A stretch of DNA of 64,000 nt from WHSW01 sp963722175. GTDB taxonomy: Bacteria; Actinomycetota; Thermoleophilia; Solirubrobacterales; 70-9. Shown here piece by piece: positions 27,822 to 35,384 of this stretch. The position numbers and the translations under genes are program-made. Numbering within the stretch: position 1 is the stretch's first letter; each line of letters starts with the position of its first letter. The stretch spans positions 1-64,000 of the forward strand of contig CAVRKA010000002.1 of the NCBI GenBank assembly GCA_963722175.1, in the 5' to 3' direction. Under the pieces are notes generated by a model that worked only from the letters and a program-made list of their open reading frames with translations, had not been told where the DNA came from and did no database searches.

Positions 27822-28859
27822 ATGTCCTTCGCAAGAACAGCCGGCGTTCCGGCCGCAGGCGAGGCGCCCGCGGCCGTCGTCGACGAGGCGGCGTTCCGCG
27901 CGCTCGTCGAGCCCCAGCGTCGGGAGCTCCAGGCCCACTGCTACCGGATGCTCGGCTCGATCCAGGACGCCGAGGACGCGATGCAGGAGGCGCTGCTGCG
28001 AGCCTGGCGCGGGCTCCCGGGACTGCGGGATCGCGGCGCCCTGCGGCCGTGGCTGTACCGGATCGCGACCACCGTCTGCCTGAACGAGATCGAGCGCCGT
28101 CCGAAGCGGGTCCTGCCGGCCGACCTCGGCCCGCCCGCGGGGGCCGAGGACGGTCCTGGAGAGCCGCTGGTCGAGTCGGTCTGGATCGAGCCGTACCCGG
28201 ACGAGCGCCTCGGGTTCGCCGACGGCGAGACCGCCCCAGAGGCGCGCTACGAGCAGCGCGAGGCGGTCGAGCTCGCCTTCGCGGCCGCGCTCCAGCACCT
28301 GCCGGCCAACCAGCGCGCGGTCCTGATCCTGCGGGAGGTGCTCGGGTTCTCGGCGAGCGAGGCCTCCGAGACGCTCGAGACCAGCGTCGCCTCGGTCAAC
28401 AGCGCCCTGCAACGGGCCCGCAAGACCGTCGACGAGCGGCTCCCGGCGCAGAGCCAGCAGCGGACCCTGCGCCTGCTCGGCGACGACGGCGTCCGGCAGG
28501 TCGTCGACCGCTACCTGGAGGCGATGGAGCGCGACGACGCGGAGGCGCTCGCGGCGCTGCTGGCCGAGGACGCCACCTTCGCGATGCCGCCGCAGTCCAA
28601 CTGGTGGCTGGGCCGCGACTCGATCATCGCGTTCCGGGAGCTCGCCTCGCCCAACTGCCCGGAGTCGCGCCCGCTCCCGACCCGCGCCAACGCCCAGCCG
28701 GCGATCGGCTGGTACTCGTGGGATCCGGACCTCGGGGCGTTTGCGTTCGGGGCCCTCGAGGTGCTCGACCTCGAGGGCCCGCAGATCAAGCAGATCACCG
28801 CCTTCGTCAACCCGCAGCTCTACCGCTCCTTCGGGCTGCCGGCGACCCTGTCGCGGTAG
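27822..28859 (+). CDS. ECF-type sigma-70 factor with C-terminal SnoaL-like domain
   Basis: 345 aa. Sigma region 2: LQAHCYRMLGSIQDAEDAMQ and EALLRAWRG, then LRPWLYRIATTVCLNEI. Region 4: LPANQRAVLILREVLGFSAS followed by EASETLETSVASVNSALQRA. A C-terminal ~130-aa SnoaL/NTF2-like domain begins VDRYLEAMERDDAEALAALL. This layout matches the sigma-70 group known as TIGR02960/SigX5-like, in which the SnoaL tail acts as an intramolecular modulator rather than a separate anti-sigma factor. No anti-sigma gene is adjacent, consistent with that. Target promoters unknown. Confidence 0.88.
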   Translation: MSFARTAGVPAAGEAPAAVVDEAAFRALVEPQRRELQAHCYRMLGSIQDAEDAMQEALLRAWRGLPGLRDRGALRPWLYRIATTVCLNEIERRPKRVLPADLGPPAGAEDGPGEPLVESVWIEPYPDERLGFADGETAPEARYEQREAVELAFAAALQHLPANQRAVLILREVLGFSASEASETLETSVASVNSALQRARKTVDERLPAQSQQRTLRLLGDDGVRQVVDRYLEAMERDDAEALAALLAEDATFAMPPQSNWWLGRDSIIAFRELASPNCPESRPLPTRANAQPAIGWYSWDPDLGAFAFGALEVLDLEGPQIKQITAFVNPQLYRSFGLPATLSR

Positions 28860-29234
28860 GCGCACTCGGCCGGCTCGGCGACCGGCGAGGCATGGTCTTT
28901 CGGGGAAAACCGAGAACGCGGTGCGTACTTTTCCGCAACCGATCGACGGGTTTGGGCTGTAGATCCGCCGCCCGATCGGAGCTACGTTGTAGATCGCACA
29001 GGGACGTGCGGCACACGGCTCACGGACGGGCCCTCGGCTTCCACGTGCCGCCTGGTCCTAATGGGCGGAGTCGGAACGTCGGCGGGACTGAGCGACCGGC
29101 TTCACGCCGGTCGCTTAGGCGTTTTTGCAGGCATTCCGGATCGCCGGGGCCGACGGCCACCGCGCTCAACCCATTCCGGGTAGCTGCCGATACCAAACCC
29201 GAGGCCAAGAGGGGGTTCGGCGGAGGTCATCGGT
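28860..29234 (+). promoter_or_regulatory. 375-nt gene-free region: structured leader of the GGDEF-EAL gene
   Basis: No coding frame is convincing here. It holds two TGTAGATC-like words (around 28956 and 28986), a pair of complementary arms GCGGCAC/GTGCCGC enclosing ~30 nt, the C-rich word TGGTCCTAATGGGCGGAGTC, and a strong terminator-like hairpin at 29091-29126 about 110 nt upstream of the start codon. The arrangement resembles a riboswitch-type attenuator, but I cannot match it to a known c-di-GMP or other riboswitch consensus. Confidence 0.4.
29091..29126 (+). terminator. Intrinsic-terminator-like hairpin upstream of the GGDEF-EAL gene
   Basis: AGCGACCGGC-TTCAC-GCCGGTCGCT is a perfect 10-bp stem with a five-base loop, followed after TAGGCG by five T. 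It is either the terminator of the sigma-factor transcript, 230 nt downstream of that gene, or an attenuator in the leader of the downstream gene. Confidence 0.6.
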
Positions 29235-31721
29235 TTGGGATACACGGCAAAGCTCATCGGCAGTAGTACGCACTCGTCGGCCCTCGAAGGGATCGTGGGA
29301 TCGCCCCCGCTTGCCGGCGGCAACGGCCATCGCGCCACCGCCTCGCTGTCCACCGCGCTGCTCGACTCCTCGACCGACTCCGTGGTCGCGATCGACGGGT
29401 CCGGCCGGATCGTCGAGTGGAACCCGGCCGCCGAGCGCACCTTCGGCTACTCGCGCTCGCAGGCGATGGGCGCCGACTGCGCCGACCTGATCATCCCCGC
29501 CGAGGACCGCGAGCGGCACCGCCGGAACATGATCGAGATCGCGGTCAACCCCGAGGCGCCGGGCATCGGTAGTCGGGTCGAGGGGGTCGGCGTCCGCGCC
29601 GATGGCGAGCACTTCCCGATCGAGGTCACGGTCGCCCGCGTCGACGGCCCCGACCCGGTCGCGGTCGGCTTCATCCGTGACGTCTCGGAGCGAAAGCGCG
29701 AGCTCGAGATCGCGAAGACCAACCTTCGCCGCCGCGAGGCGATGACCGCGCTCGGCCACCAGGTGCTGCGACACGCGCCGACCGATGAGATCGGGATCGC
29801 GATCGCCGTCCTCGCCCGCGAGGAGCTCGGCGTCGATGTCGTGCGACTCTGGCAGTCGCACGAGGAAGAGGCGGCGCTCGATCTGGTCGCGTCGGCTGGC
29901 CCCGCCGACGAGGAGCGCCACGGGGCACCGCCGCTGCCCGCGAGCGAGGTCGGCTCGCTCGAGCTGCCCGACGGGCTCGTCTTCCGGGTGATCACTCCCG
30001 ACGTCCCGGCATCCGCGATCGCCCTGCACTCCGAGGAGCCGCTCGAGCCCTCGCCGGAGGACCTCTACTTCCTCGAGTCGCTGTGCCAGATCCTCATCGC
30101 CTCGATCGTGAATCACGCGACCGCCGGGCGGCTCGAGCACGCCGAGCGCCGCTACCGCGGGCTGATCGAGCGGTTGCCGATGGTCTCCTACGTGGCCGAG
30201 TACGGGGCCGACGGGACCTGGCTCTACGTCTCGCCGCAGATCGAGCAGCTGCTCGGCTACTCGGTCGAGGAGTGGCTGGCCGACGATGACCTGTGGTGCA
30301 CCCGCGTCCATCCGCAGGACCGCGCGAGGGTGATCGCCGACGAGGAACGCTCCGCCCAGAACCTCGAACCGTCGGCGATCGAGTACCGGATGATCGCCCG
30401 CGACGGGCGGACGGTCTGGGTCCGCGACGAGAGCGCCTTCGCCCGTCCGGGCGAGAACGGCCGCGTTCTGGTCGAGGGCGTCCTGGTCGACATCACCGAA
30501 CGGCGCCAGGCGGAGGAGGGGCTTCGCTACGCGGTCGACCACGACGAGCTCACGGGGCTCGCCAACCGGCGGCGGTTCGCCGACGAGCTGCGCCGCCGCC
30601 GCACCGATGGCGCTCGCGGTGCGCTCGGGATCCTCGACCTCGACGACCTCAAGTACGTGAACGACTCGCTCGGCCACGCGGCGGGCGACACCCTGCTGCG
30701 CTCGGTCTCGCACGCGCTGACCGACATCCTGCGACCCGGCGAGTTCGTGGCCCGCTTCGGCGGCGACGAGTTCACCATCCTGCTCGACGGGGCGACCGAG
30801 AAGGCGGTCCGCCGCCGGCTCTCCGCGATCCTTCGCGCCGTCCGCGGCCGCGACGCGCGCGCGAGCTGCGGCGCGGTTCTCTTCGACCGCCACGCCACCG
30901 CGACCGACGAGGATCTGCTGATCGCCGCCGACATCGCGATGCGAGCGGCGAAGGGGCGCGGCGGCGACCGCTCCGAGATCTTCACCGGCGAGGGCTCCGA
31001 GCGGCTCGCCTGGGTCGATCACCTGCGCGAAGCGATCGACGCCGACCGGCTCATCCTGCACCACCAGCCGATCTTCGATCTCGCCGACGGCCTGCCCGCG
31101 GCCGACGAGATCCTCGTGCGGATGCTCGGGCCCGACGGCTCGCTGCTCTCCCCGGCGGCGTTTCTGCCGACCGCCGAGCGCTTCGGGCTGATCCGCCAGG
31201 TTGATCGCTGGGTGATCTCGCACGCGATCGAGGCCGCCGCTTGCCAGGGGCGGATCACGATCAACGTCTCGGCCCGCTCGATCTCGGATCCGGCGCTCCA
31301 CCACCACATCGCTGCGGCGCTGGAGCGAAGCGGCGCCGACCCGGCGAACGTCGCCTTCGAGATCACCGAGACCGCGGCGGCGACGGCGAGCGAGGAGCTG
31401 CGCGCCTTCGGCGCCCGGATCGAGCGGCTCGGCTGCGCGCTGGCAATCGACGACTTCGGCACCGGCTTCGGCTCGCTGACCTACCTGAAGCACCTGCCCG
31501 TCCGCTATCTGAAGATCGACATGGAGTTCGTCCGCGGGATCGCCGACTCGGCGGCCGACCGCGCGATCGTCCAGTCGATCGTCACGATCGCCAAGAGCCT
31601 CAACATGCAGACGATCGGCGAGGGCGTCGAGGACGAGCAGACGCTCGACTGCCTGATCGAGCTCGGCGTCGACTACGCCCAGGGCTACCACCTGGGCCGC
31701 CCGGTCGCGCTCAGCGCCTGA
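29235..31721 (+). CDS. PAS-GAF-like-PAS-GGDEF-EAL cyclic-di-GMP protein
   Basis: 828 aa, soluble. TTG start with GGAGGT seven bases upstream. Order: PAS (~35-150; VVAIDGSGRIVEWNPAAERT), GAF-like segment (~165-290), second PAS (~300-425; WLYVSPQIEQLLGYSVEEWL), GGDEF (~430-590) with intact RFGGDEF at about 505-511, and EAL (~600-825). EAL residues present: DEILVRM (variant of ExLxR at ~624), INVSARS, EITET, DDFGTG (~738) and KIDMEF, QTIGEGVED. Both cyclase and phosphodiesterase sites therefore look functional. It probably makes or breaks c-di-GMP in response to a ligand sensed by the PAS/GAF part. Its long leader suggests post-transcriptional control. Confidence 0.92.
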   Translation: MGYTAKLIGSSTHSSALEGIVGSPPLAGGNGHRATASLSTALLDSSTDSVVAIDGSGRIVEWNPAAERTFGYSRSQAMGADCADLIIPAEDRERHRRNMIEIAVNPEAPGIGSRVEGVGVRADGEHFPIEVTVARVDGPDPVAVGFIRDVSERKRELEIAKTNLRRREAMTALGHQVLRHAPTDEIGIAIAVLAREELGVDVVRLWQSHEEEAALDLVASAGPADEERHGAPPLPASEVGSLELPDGLVFRVITPDVPASAIALHSEEPLEPSPEDLYFLESLCQILIASIVNHATAGRLEHAERRYRGLIERLPMVSYVAEYGADGTWLYVSPQIEQLLGYSVEEWLADDDLWCTRVHPQDRARVIADEERSAQNLEPSAIEYRMIARDGRTVWVRDESAFARPGENGRVLVEGVLVDITERRQAEEGLRYAVDHDELTGLANRRRFADELRRRRTDGARGALGILDLDDLKYVNDSLGHAAGDTLLRSVSHALTDILRPGEFVARFGGDEFTILLDGATEKAVRRRLSAILRAVRGRDARASCGAVLFDRHATATDEDLLIAADIAMRAAKGRGGDRSEIFTGEGSERLAWVDHLREAIDADRLILHHQPIFDLADGLPAADEILVRMLGPDGSLLSPAAFLPTAERFGLIRQVDRWVISHAIEAAACQGRITINVSARSISDPALHHHIAAALERSGADPANVAFEITETAAATASEELRAFGARIERLGCALAIDDFGTGFGSLTYLKHLPVRYLKIDMEFVRGIADSAADRAIVQSIVTIAKSLNMQTIGEGVEDEQTLDCLIELGVDYAQGYHLGRPVALSA

Positions 31722-31723
31722 CG

Positions 31724-31937
31724 GTGGCGCAGGTCCTCGTCAGTTCGGTACTCGACGCTCCGATCGCTGAGGTCTGGGAGGCGCCGGATCACGGACGGGG
31801 AGCGCACGCTTGGTGAGTGGTCGTCCCGGTTCGAGATCGCACCGGAGAGCGAAGCCGAGCTCGTCGGGCTGATGGAGGAGAACTTCCTCGCCGGCCTACG
31901 GGCGATCGATTCGCGCTTGGGGCGCGGCTCGGCGTAG
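31724..31937 (+). pseudogene. SRPBCC/polyketide-cyclase-like remnant with internal deletion
   Basis: Starting three bases after the GGDEF-EAL stop, the DNA encodes AQVLVSSVLDAPIAEVWE, the standard N-terminus of SRPBCC proteins. The frame then shifts and continues RITDGERTLGEWSSRFEI to MEENFLAGLRAIDSRLG with a TAG, the standard C-terminus. About 90 central residues, including the ligand cavity, are missing. The junction lies near 31780. The protein cannot fold as an SRPBCC barrel, so this is a deletion pseudogene (or an assembly deletion). Confidence 0.7.
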
Positions 31938-32066
31938 CGGGCTGATCGCGCCCACGCGATGGGGGCCGCCGCCCGCGACGAAGGACGAACGCGGGTTCAC
32001 GCACCTCCTGTGTGGTCTAAGCCGCGTTCGTGCCCGGAACCCAGTCCCGGTTCGCCTCCCGCACGC

Positions 32067-32714
32067 CTAAGCCGGAGAGCGCGAGAGCTCGCCCCGGTCG
32101 GCGACCTGTGACCGCTCGAACTCGGCGTCGTCGCAAGCGGTCGTCTGGCCGACGCGGAGCACGAGGCCGAACCTGGCGATCTCCGAGCACCGATTGGAGA
32201 GGGCCCGGCGCCGGAACAGCCCGGGCCGCAGGCCGAGCCGGGCGACCTCCGCCTCCAGGTGGCCGCCGCCGTCTCGCCCGACGGAATCCGCGAGCTCGGC
32301 CGGGATGCCGAGCGCCAGGGTCGCGGTGGGGCGGAGATGGCCGGCCCAGAACCTCCACAGGGACTCGGCATCGCGGTTGGGGACCCAATCGGATCCCGGC
32401 GGGTCCTCGGTCGACAGCATCGTCAGGTAGCCCGCGGCGATCACGCTGGCGACCGCTCGGCGCAGCGGGAGGGCGAACTCGTCCTGCGGTCCGACGATCG
32501 CCCCGAGCGACGGGTCACCGCCACCGCCGACCGGACGGGCCGCGGACGGATCGAGCTCGTAGGTCAGCAAGGAATCCAGACAGGCGTCGGCCGGCGCCAG
32601 CTGGTTGAAGAACGCGTGGCTGCGCAGATAGGCGAGGCCGTCCGGTCCGGGGCCGTTCCGGAAGCGGTGCTCGATCAGCTCGATCGCCGGGTCCACGTGC
32701 GCGGTGAGTGACAT
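32067..32714 (-). CDS. Hypothetical protein
   Basis: 215 aa, no signal peptide, no membrane segment. Features: an N-terminal helical part (VDPAIELIEHRFRNGPGPDG), a Gly-rich loop RPVGGGGDPS, and a C-terminal region with two Cys (NRCSEIARFG, TTACDDAEFE). No family recognised. It could be a DUF with an enzymatic role; neighbours (DUF1330 protein, SRPBCC remnant) do not help. GGGGTGAG lies just upstream of the ATG at 32714. Confidence 0.5.
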   Translation of the reverse strand: MSLTAHVDPAIELIEHRFRNGPGPDGLAYLRSHAFFNQLAPADACLDSLLTYELDPSAARPVGGGGDPSLGAIVGPQDEFALPLRRAVASVIAAGYLTMLSTEDPPGSDWVPNRDAESLWRFWAGHLRPTATLALGIPAELADSVGRDGGGHLEAEVARLGLRPGLFRRRALSNRCSEIARFGLVLRVGQTTACDDAEFERSQVADRGELSRSPA

Positions 32715-32765
32715 CGCTCACCCCTTATTACGCAGGCGAGGGCCAATCTCCTCGCTGAACGTCGT

Positions 32766-33149
32766 TCAGACGGCCGGAGCTTCGACCCGGTCGAGCGGGT
32801 GCAGCTCGGCGCGCTCGAGCGCCTCGGTGCGCAGGTGCGCGATCTCCAGATACTCCGGCGAGCTGGTCATCTCGATGAACGCCCGACGGGTCGGGTACTC
32901 GACCACCGCGACCAGGTCCCACTCGCTCGGCCCGATCAACGCCAGGCCGCCGGCGCCGGCGTAGAGCACGCGGGCGCCGATCCTCTCGAGCAGCGGAGCG
33001 ACCGCGGCCGAGTACTCGGCGTAGCGCTCGGCGCCGCCGTCGGGCTTGAAGTCGAGCAGGTTGAGCATCTGCACCGGCCCCGCGTCGGCGCGCTTGCGCA
33101 GCTCGTCGAAGGCGGGCGGGTTGACGACGTCGACCTCGGTGTTCGGCAT
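32766..33149 (-). CDS. DUF1330-family protein
   Basis: 127 aa. The pattern GPVQMLNLLDFKPDG, YAEYSAAVAPLLERIGARVL and VVEYPTRRAFIEMTSSPEYL is the DUF1330 ferredoxin-like alpha+beta barrel also seen in EthD/ABM relatives. Family members bind small hydrophobic molecules, and the biochemical role is undefined. TAGGAT sits six bases upstream of the ATG with no Shine-Dalgarno, indicating a leaderless transcript. Confidence 0.8.
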   Translation of the reverse strand: MPNTEVDVVNPPAFDELRKRADAGPVQMLNLLDFKPDGGAERYAEYSAAVAPLLERIGARVLYAGAGGLALIGPSEWDLVAVVEYPTRRAFIEMTSSPEYLEIAHLRTEALERAELHPLDRVEAPAV

Positions 33150-33167
33150 CTTCCGATCCTATGTGCT

Positions 33168-34115
33168 CTATGTCGAGGCGGCGGGCGCCGGGTTTGCGAC
33201 CGGGGCCGGGAGGGCGACGGCGGGGGCCGGCCGGCGTGCCTGACTGAGGCGGTCGACGAGCGCCCAGCAGGCGAAGGCGAGGGCTCCGACGGCGCCGGTC
33301 GCGGTCAGCAGGGCGCCGGCGGCGGCGGCCACCGCGACGCCGTTGGCGCCGAGGATGACGACCGAGGTCGCGACGCCGAGCGTCGGGCCGACCGGGAGCA
33401 GTCCGAAGATCGCCGCCGCGATCAGCAGCGCGGTCGCGTCGAAGACGGAGACGTCGACGCCGAGCCCATGGAGGAGCAGCCAGTTGCGGGCCACCTGGGC
33501 GCCGGTCGCGAAGCACACCAGGGCGATGATCCGGTTGCGGCTGCCGAGCCCGCGCATCACCGCGATCCCCTCCCAGAAGCCGTCGTGACGATCCCGGGCG
33601 AGCCGGGTGACGGCGACGATCCCGACCAGGGCGACGGAAAGGAAGATCAGCGGCGCCCACCAGGCCATCCCGAGCGGGCCGACGAGCGTGAACGAGCAGA
33701 TCGCGGCAAGCGCGATCTCGACCACGATGATCGGCATCTCGGCGGCGATCAGGACCGAGACCTTCGGGCTCTCGGCGGGCGCCGAGCGGCGCAGCGCCGC
33801 GATCCGCACGCCCAGGCCGAAGCTGGAGTTGAACAGGTTGCCGAGGTAGCCGACCGCGGCGGCGCGGTAGAGGCGCCGGCGGTTGACCTCGCCGCCCGCG
33901 GCGTCGACGCAGACGTGCCAGGCCTCGCTGCGGGCGATCAACCAGATCACCTGCAGCAACGCGGCCGCCGCCAGCGCCCAGGCGGGGGCGTCATCGAGCG
34001 CGGCGACGAAATCGTCGCGCTTGCTCCACAGCCCGACCACGAGCGCGAGGGCGACGACCAGGGTGCAGGCGACGGTGACCGTTCCGGGATGGGCCCGAAC
34101 CCAGCTGCGAACCAC
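33168..34115 (-). CDS. Lysylphosphatidylglycerol-synthase TM-domain-like (UPF0104/YbhN) membrane protein
   Basis: 315 aa with about eight hydrophobic spans. The segment RSEAWHVCVDAAGGEVNRRR, LYRAAAVGYLGNLFNSSFGL, GVRIAALRRSAP fits the conserved loop of the LPG-synthase TM family (PF03706-like), which includes lipid flippases. There is no C-terminal catalytic aminoacyl-transferase domain, so it is probably a stand-alone lipid-handling or flippase-type protein. The C-terminal tail is Ala/Pro-rich. GTG start. Confidence 0.75.
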   Translation of the reverse strand: MVRSWVRAHPGTVTVACTLVVALALVVGLWSKRDDFVAALDDAPAWALAAAALLQVIWLIARSEAWHVCVDAAGGEVNRRRLYRAAAVGYLGNLFNSSFGLGVRIAALRRSAPAESPKVSVLIAAEMPIIVVEIALAAICSFTLVGPLGMAWWAPLIFLSVALVGIVAVTRLARDRHDGFWEGIAVMRGLGSRNRIIALVCFATGAQVARNWLLLHGLGVDVSVFDATALLIAAAIFGLLPVGPTLGVATSVVILGANGVAVAAAAGALLTATGAVGALAFACWALVDRLSQARRPAPAVALPAPVANPAPAAST

Positions 34116-34214
34116 CGTGAGTCGGTTGGTTCGAGGATCGGCGAGCGCTTGCGCGGACAGGTCAGGCTTCCATCGGCCAACGGGGCCGACTCACTGAGCA
34201 TACGCTTCCGGGCG

Positions 34215-34580
34215 ATGGCCGACCCCGGATCGCAGCTCTCGCTGGTCGAGTTCCCCGCCGACGAGCCCGAGCGCGCGCTGCGCTTCTGGGGCGGCCTGCT
34301 TGGGGTCGAGCTCGAGCCGCGCGGTCCCGACGAGGGCGCCGGCTGGCAGACCCACGGCGACTCGGTCGCGGTCGGCGTTCACGAGCGCGGCCGCGGCCCG
34401 GGCGACTCCTTCTCGCTGCCTTACTTCGAGGTTGGCGACATGGACGCGGCCCTCGAGCGAGTGGCCGAGCTCGGCGGCAGCGTCGTCCACCCGGGCGAGC
34501 GCTGGGCGATCTGCCGCGATTCCGAGGGCAGCCCGTTCGCGCTCAGCGCGCGTCGGGATCGGGGTGGCGGTAGAGCCTGA
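34215..34580 (+). CDS. VOC-family (glyoxalase/bleomycin-resistance-like) protein
   Basis: 121 aa, one pair of beta-alpha-beta-beta-beta modules: LSLVEFPADEPERALRFWGG, LLGVELEPRG, then PYFEVGDMDAALERVAELGG, SVVHPGERWAICRDSEGSPF. Metal ligands are only partly conserved, so it may be a binding protein rather than an enzyme. A TACGCT box eight bases upstream suggests a leaderless message. Its 3' end overlaps the convergent HesB-like gene by 38 bases. Confidence 0.8.
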   Translation: MADPGSQLSLVEFPADEPERALRFWGGLLGVELEPRGPDEGAGWQTHGDSVAVGVHERGRGPGDSFSLPYFEVGDMDAALERVAELGGSVVHPGERWAICRDSEGSPFALSARRDRGGGRA

Positions 34581-34851
34581 ACTCGACCGCGTTGCCGTCG
34601 ATCTCGACGTCGAGCACCTTGTCGTCGAGGAACTCGACCGAGCGCGGCTCGACCGAGATCGGCACGTCCTCGACGACCACGTCGAGCGGCTCGGGCGCGG
34701 CGACCAGCTCGACGTGGAGCTCGCGGGACGGCCCGGAGCCGTTGCCGCGCCCCTCCTCGGCGGCGAACCGCAGCACCGCGCCGTCGGGGACCTCGGGCTG
34801 GGACAGGATGCGCTCGACCGCCTCGGCGGCCTCGTGGGTCATCGTCAGCAC
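34543..34851 (-). CDS. HesB/IscA-like protein lacking the cluster cysteines
   Basis: 102 aa. LTMTHEAAEAVERILSQPEV, GAVLRFAAEE, then PISVEPRSVEFLDDKVLDVE match the A-type carrier fold, but the three cysteines that bind the Fe-S cluster are absent (no Cys in the protein). It therefore cannot act as a cluster carrier in the usual way and is probably a non-metal relative found in actinobacteria. The GTG at 34851 gives MLTMTHE; the ATG at 34842 is an alternative. Confidence 0.7.
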   Translation of the reverse strand: MLTMTHEAAEAVERILSQPEVPDGAVLRFAAEEGRGNGSGPSRELHVELVAAPEPLDVVVEDVPISVEPRSVEFLDDKVLDVEIDGNAVEFRLYRHPDPDAR

Positions 34852-34879
34852 GCCCTTCGTATTCCCGATCGCCGCGGTT

Positions 34880-35329
34880 CTAACCGGCGAGCCGCAACTG
34901 CTCGGGATGGCGCCGCGCCTCGATCGCCTCGGCGTAGGCGCCGTGCAGGGCGCCCCGGGTGCGGATCCCGCGGATCCCGTAGGCGTGGGTCATCGCCCGC
35001 GCCAGGGTGCGCTTGAAGGTGCGTCCGTGCCAGGCGTGGGCGCCCGGCCGGCGGCCGACGTGCAGGTGGACGAGCTCGTGGAGCAGCGTCTCCAGGGCAT
35101 CGCCGGCGCGGATCCCCGGGTAGGCGGTCACCGAAAGTCGCCACTCGCCCGGGACCGCGAACCCGAGCCGGTTCGGCTTCGTGCTCGCGCGGCGCACCTT
35201 CAGCCGCGGCTCGGCGGTCGCCAGCGGGCCGTCGGCGAACACGGGCAGGGTGCGCAGACGGGTCATCTCGCGCCGCAGGTCGACGCCCGCGACCAGGTAA
35301 TAGGAGGGATGGCGCCGCGGCTCGCGCAT
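34880..35329 (-). CDS. SprT-like zinc metallopeptidase
   Basis: 149 aa. HELVHLHVG gives HExxH at about residues 85-89, and HAWHGRTFKRTLARAM supplies a further His as in SprT/Spartan-type domains. The fold-level pattern (strand LSVTAYPGIRAGDALETLLH leading into the zinc helix) is typical. TATCGT seven bases before the ATG suggests leaderless initiation. Probably cleaves proteins, with the target unknown. It shares its upstream region with the divergent membrane protein gene at 35385. Confidence 0.75.
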   Translation of the reverse strand: MREPRRHPSYYLVAGVDLRREMTRLRTLPVFADGPLATAEPRLKVRRASTKPNRLGFAVPGEWRLSVTAYPGIRAGDALETLLHELVHLHVGRRPGAHAWHGRTFKRTLARAMTHAYGIRGIRTRGALHGAYAEAIEARRHPEQLRLAG

Positions 35330-35384
35330 GCGCTCCACGATAGGAACGCGATCGGCGGAGCCGGGCGGGTTACGGTTGGACGGC

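Noticed and set aside
28900..29090. Known c-di-GMP-I (GEMM) riboswitch upstream of the GGDEF-EAL gene
   Set aside because: The conserved GACGCAAAGCC block and GNRA tetraloop/receptor words of that class could not be found, so only an unassigned structured leader is reported.
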